The notes under the pieces were generated by a model. It was not told where the DNA came from, ran no database searches, and saw only the letters and a list, made by a program, of their open reading frames with translations. Shown here piece after piece: positions 6,462 through 7,462 of a DNA stretch of 7,462 nucleotides. This DNA is from K189A clade bacterium. GTDB taxonomy: Bacteria > Pseudomonadota > Gammaproteobacteria > Pseudomonadales > Azotimanducaceae. The stretch spans positions 1-7,462 of the forward strand of contig RKSB01000148.1 of assembly GCA_007571095.1 (NCBI GenBank). Reading direction: 5' to 3'. A program made the position numbers and the translations under genes. How positions within the stretch are numbered: position 1 is the stretch's first letter; every line of letters begins with the position of its first letter.

Positions 6462-7462
6462 ATGGCCAGGCCGATAGCTCTGGAAGACGCACATCAGATG
6501 ATACTGGGGAAAGTCCAAAGAATCGACCGAACCGACGAAGTACCGCTGGATTCGGCACTCGACAGGGTGTTGCGAGAAGATGTCTTCGCTCCGCTTGACC
6601 TGCCGCCTTTTCGCAGTAGTGCCATGGATGGCTACGCCCTTCGAAAGCTTGGCCAAAGCTACCGGGTCGCAGGCGTCAGCCTGGCCGGACAACCCTTCTC
6701 GGGAAAACTCAAGGACGGAGAATGCGTCAGGATATTCACCGGTGCCATGCTTCCTGAGGATGCGGACACGGTGGTCGCTCAGGAAGTCGTCATGCTTGAA
6801 GGTGAAAGGATTCATCTGGACAAAGACGTGGAAATCGGGGCTCATGTCAGGCCTTCGGGGCTGGACTGCCAAAAGGGTCAGTTGCTGTTACCCGCCGGTA
6901 CTCGGCTGACACCACCGGCCATCGGTTTGCTGGCAAGTACCGGCATAAACAAACTGAAGTGTACCGCCAGAGTCAAAGTGGCGTTGGCCGCCAATGGCGA
7001 CGAACTGGTCAAGCCTGCCCTGCCGCTGCCGGCTGGTTGTATTTACGAAAGCAGTCTGCCCATGGTTCAGTCCTTGTTGGCACGGCTTGCCTGCGAAGTG
7101 ACAGGTGCCGAATGCATGCCGGATGATCCGGTACGGATTTCCTTCGGGCTACAGGCACTCGCCGACAAATCCGAGGTCGTTATCAGCATCGGTGGTGCTT
7201 CAGTAGGCGACACTGACTTTATAAAGCCCGTTCTGGCCGAAAGCGGAAGCATTCATTTTTGGCGAATCGCCCTCAAACCAGGTATGCCGATGATATTCGG
7301 GCAATTGAAGGGGGCGGTATTTTTTGGCCTGCCGGGCAACCCCGCCAGCACCTTCGTAACCTTTACTGAGCTGGTTGCACCCTGTCTGGCCAAAATGGGG
7401 GGTGCCGAAGTGTCAAAGCCGCTGGAGTTTGAGGCCACTCTGGGTTCTGCGCTATACAAAGA
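6462..7462 (+). CDS. moeA: molybdopterin molybdenumtransferase, 3' end outside window
   Basis: MoeA inserts molybdate into adenylylated molybdopterin, the last step of molybdenum cofactor synthesis in the cytoplasm. The frame stays open from the ATG at 6462 to the window edge, giving 333 of an expected 400 or so residues. Family landmarks are PPFRSSAMDGYAL (48-60, D56 equivalent to E. coli D59), RIFTGAMLPEDADTVVAQE (90-108), RPSGLDCQKG (130-139), LLPAGTRLTPPAIGLLASTG (142-161), NGDEL (178-182), GGASVGDTDF (244-253), ALKPGMPMIFG (270-280) and FFGLPGNPAST (287-297). These cover the N-terminal domains and the molybdopterin-binding (MoCF) domain; the C-terminal domain IV is cut off. Several usually fixed positions differ: N for T before GDEL, YESS where YD(S/T)N is usual, and IGGAS for SGGVS. 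It could therefore be a divergent MoeA or a second MoeA paralogue. It is transcribed divergently from tsaB, and no other moa or moe gene is visible. Confidence 0.93.
   Translation, partial: MARPIALEDAHQMILGKVQRIDRTDEVPLDSALDRVLREDVFAPLDLPPFRSSAMDGYALRKLGQSYRVAGVSLAGQPFSGKLKDGECVRIFTGAMLPEDADTVVAQEVVMLEGERIHLDKDVEIGAHVRPSGLDCQKGQLLLPAGTRLTPPAIGLLASTGINKLKCTARVKVALAANGDELVKPALPLPAGCIYESSLPMVQSLLARLACEVTGAECMPDDPVRISFGLQALADKSEVVISIGGASVGDTDFIKPVLAESGSIHFWRIALKPGMPMIFGQLKGAVFFGLPGNPASTFVTFTELVAPCLAKMGGAEVSKPLEFEATLGSALYK

Noticed and set aside
1..7462. Mobile element, defence system, CRISPR array or RNA gene
   Set aside because: No terminal inverted repeats, transposase, integrase, spaced repeats or tRNA-like sequence was seen; nearly every base is accounted for by housekeeping genes.

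Overview
This window is a gene-dense bacterial chromosome segment. Every gene resembles a gammaproteobacterial housekeeping family. The long-type DapD, the succinylase lysine branch, a PlsB of E. coli type and length, RsmJ and TsaB all point to Gammaproteobacteria. From memory, dapD, plsB, rsmJ and tsaB also lie in one neighbourhood in Pseudomonas, so a pseudomonad-like lineage is plausible, but the species cannot be named from the sequence. I see no tRNA, rRNA, insertion sequence, CRISPR array, phage gene or other sign of transfer.

Left arm (1-4923, + strand): four tightly packed genes that look like one operon. They are the 3' part of dapD, then dapE (GTG start), a gspN-like gene and plsB. 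DapD and DapE catalyse the first and last steps of the succinylase route to LL-diaminopimelate, which feeds lysine and peptidoglycan. PlsB makes lysophosphatidate, the first step of phospholipid synthesis. The gspN-like gene encodes a membrane-anchored protein resembling type II secretion protein N, with no other secretion gene in view. The group therefore has a cell-envelope theme.

Middle (4947-6394, - strand): tsaB followed by rsmJ, overlapping by 4 nt, converge on plsB with only 23 nt between the stop codons. TsaB belongs to the tRNA t6A modification machinery and RsmJ methylates 16S rRNA, so this is a translation-related pair.

Right arm (6395-7462): a short divergent intergenic region, then moeA on the + strand (molybdenum cofactor synthesis), cut by the window edge after 333 codons.

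No clearly new biological system is present. The points most worth a second look are: a coding-like 20-codon extension of gspN in the +1 frame, entered at an ATT-TGA-C site and ending 5 nt before the plsB ATG; the orphan gspN itself; the TTG start of tsaB; the tsaB/moeA divergent region with an 8-bp direct repeat and overlapping -10-like boxes; and altered motif positions in MoeA.
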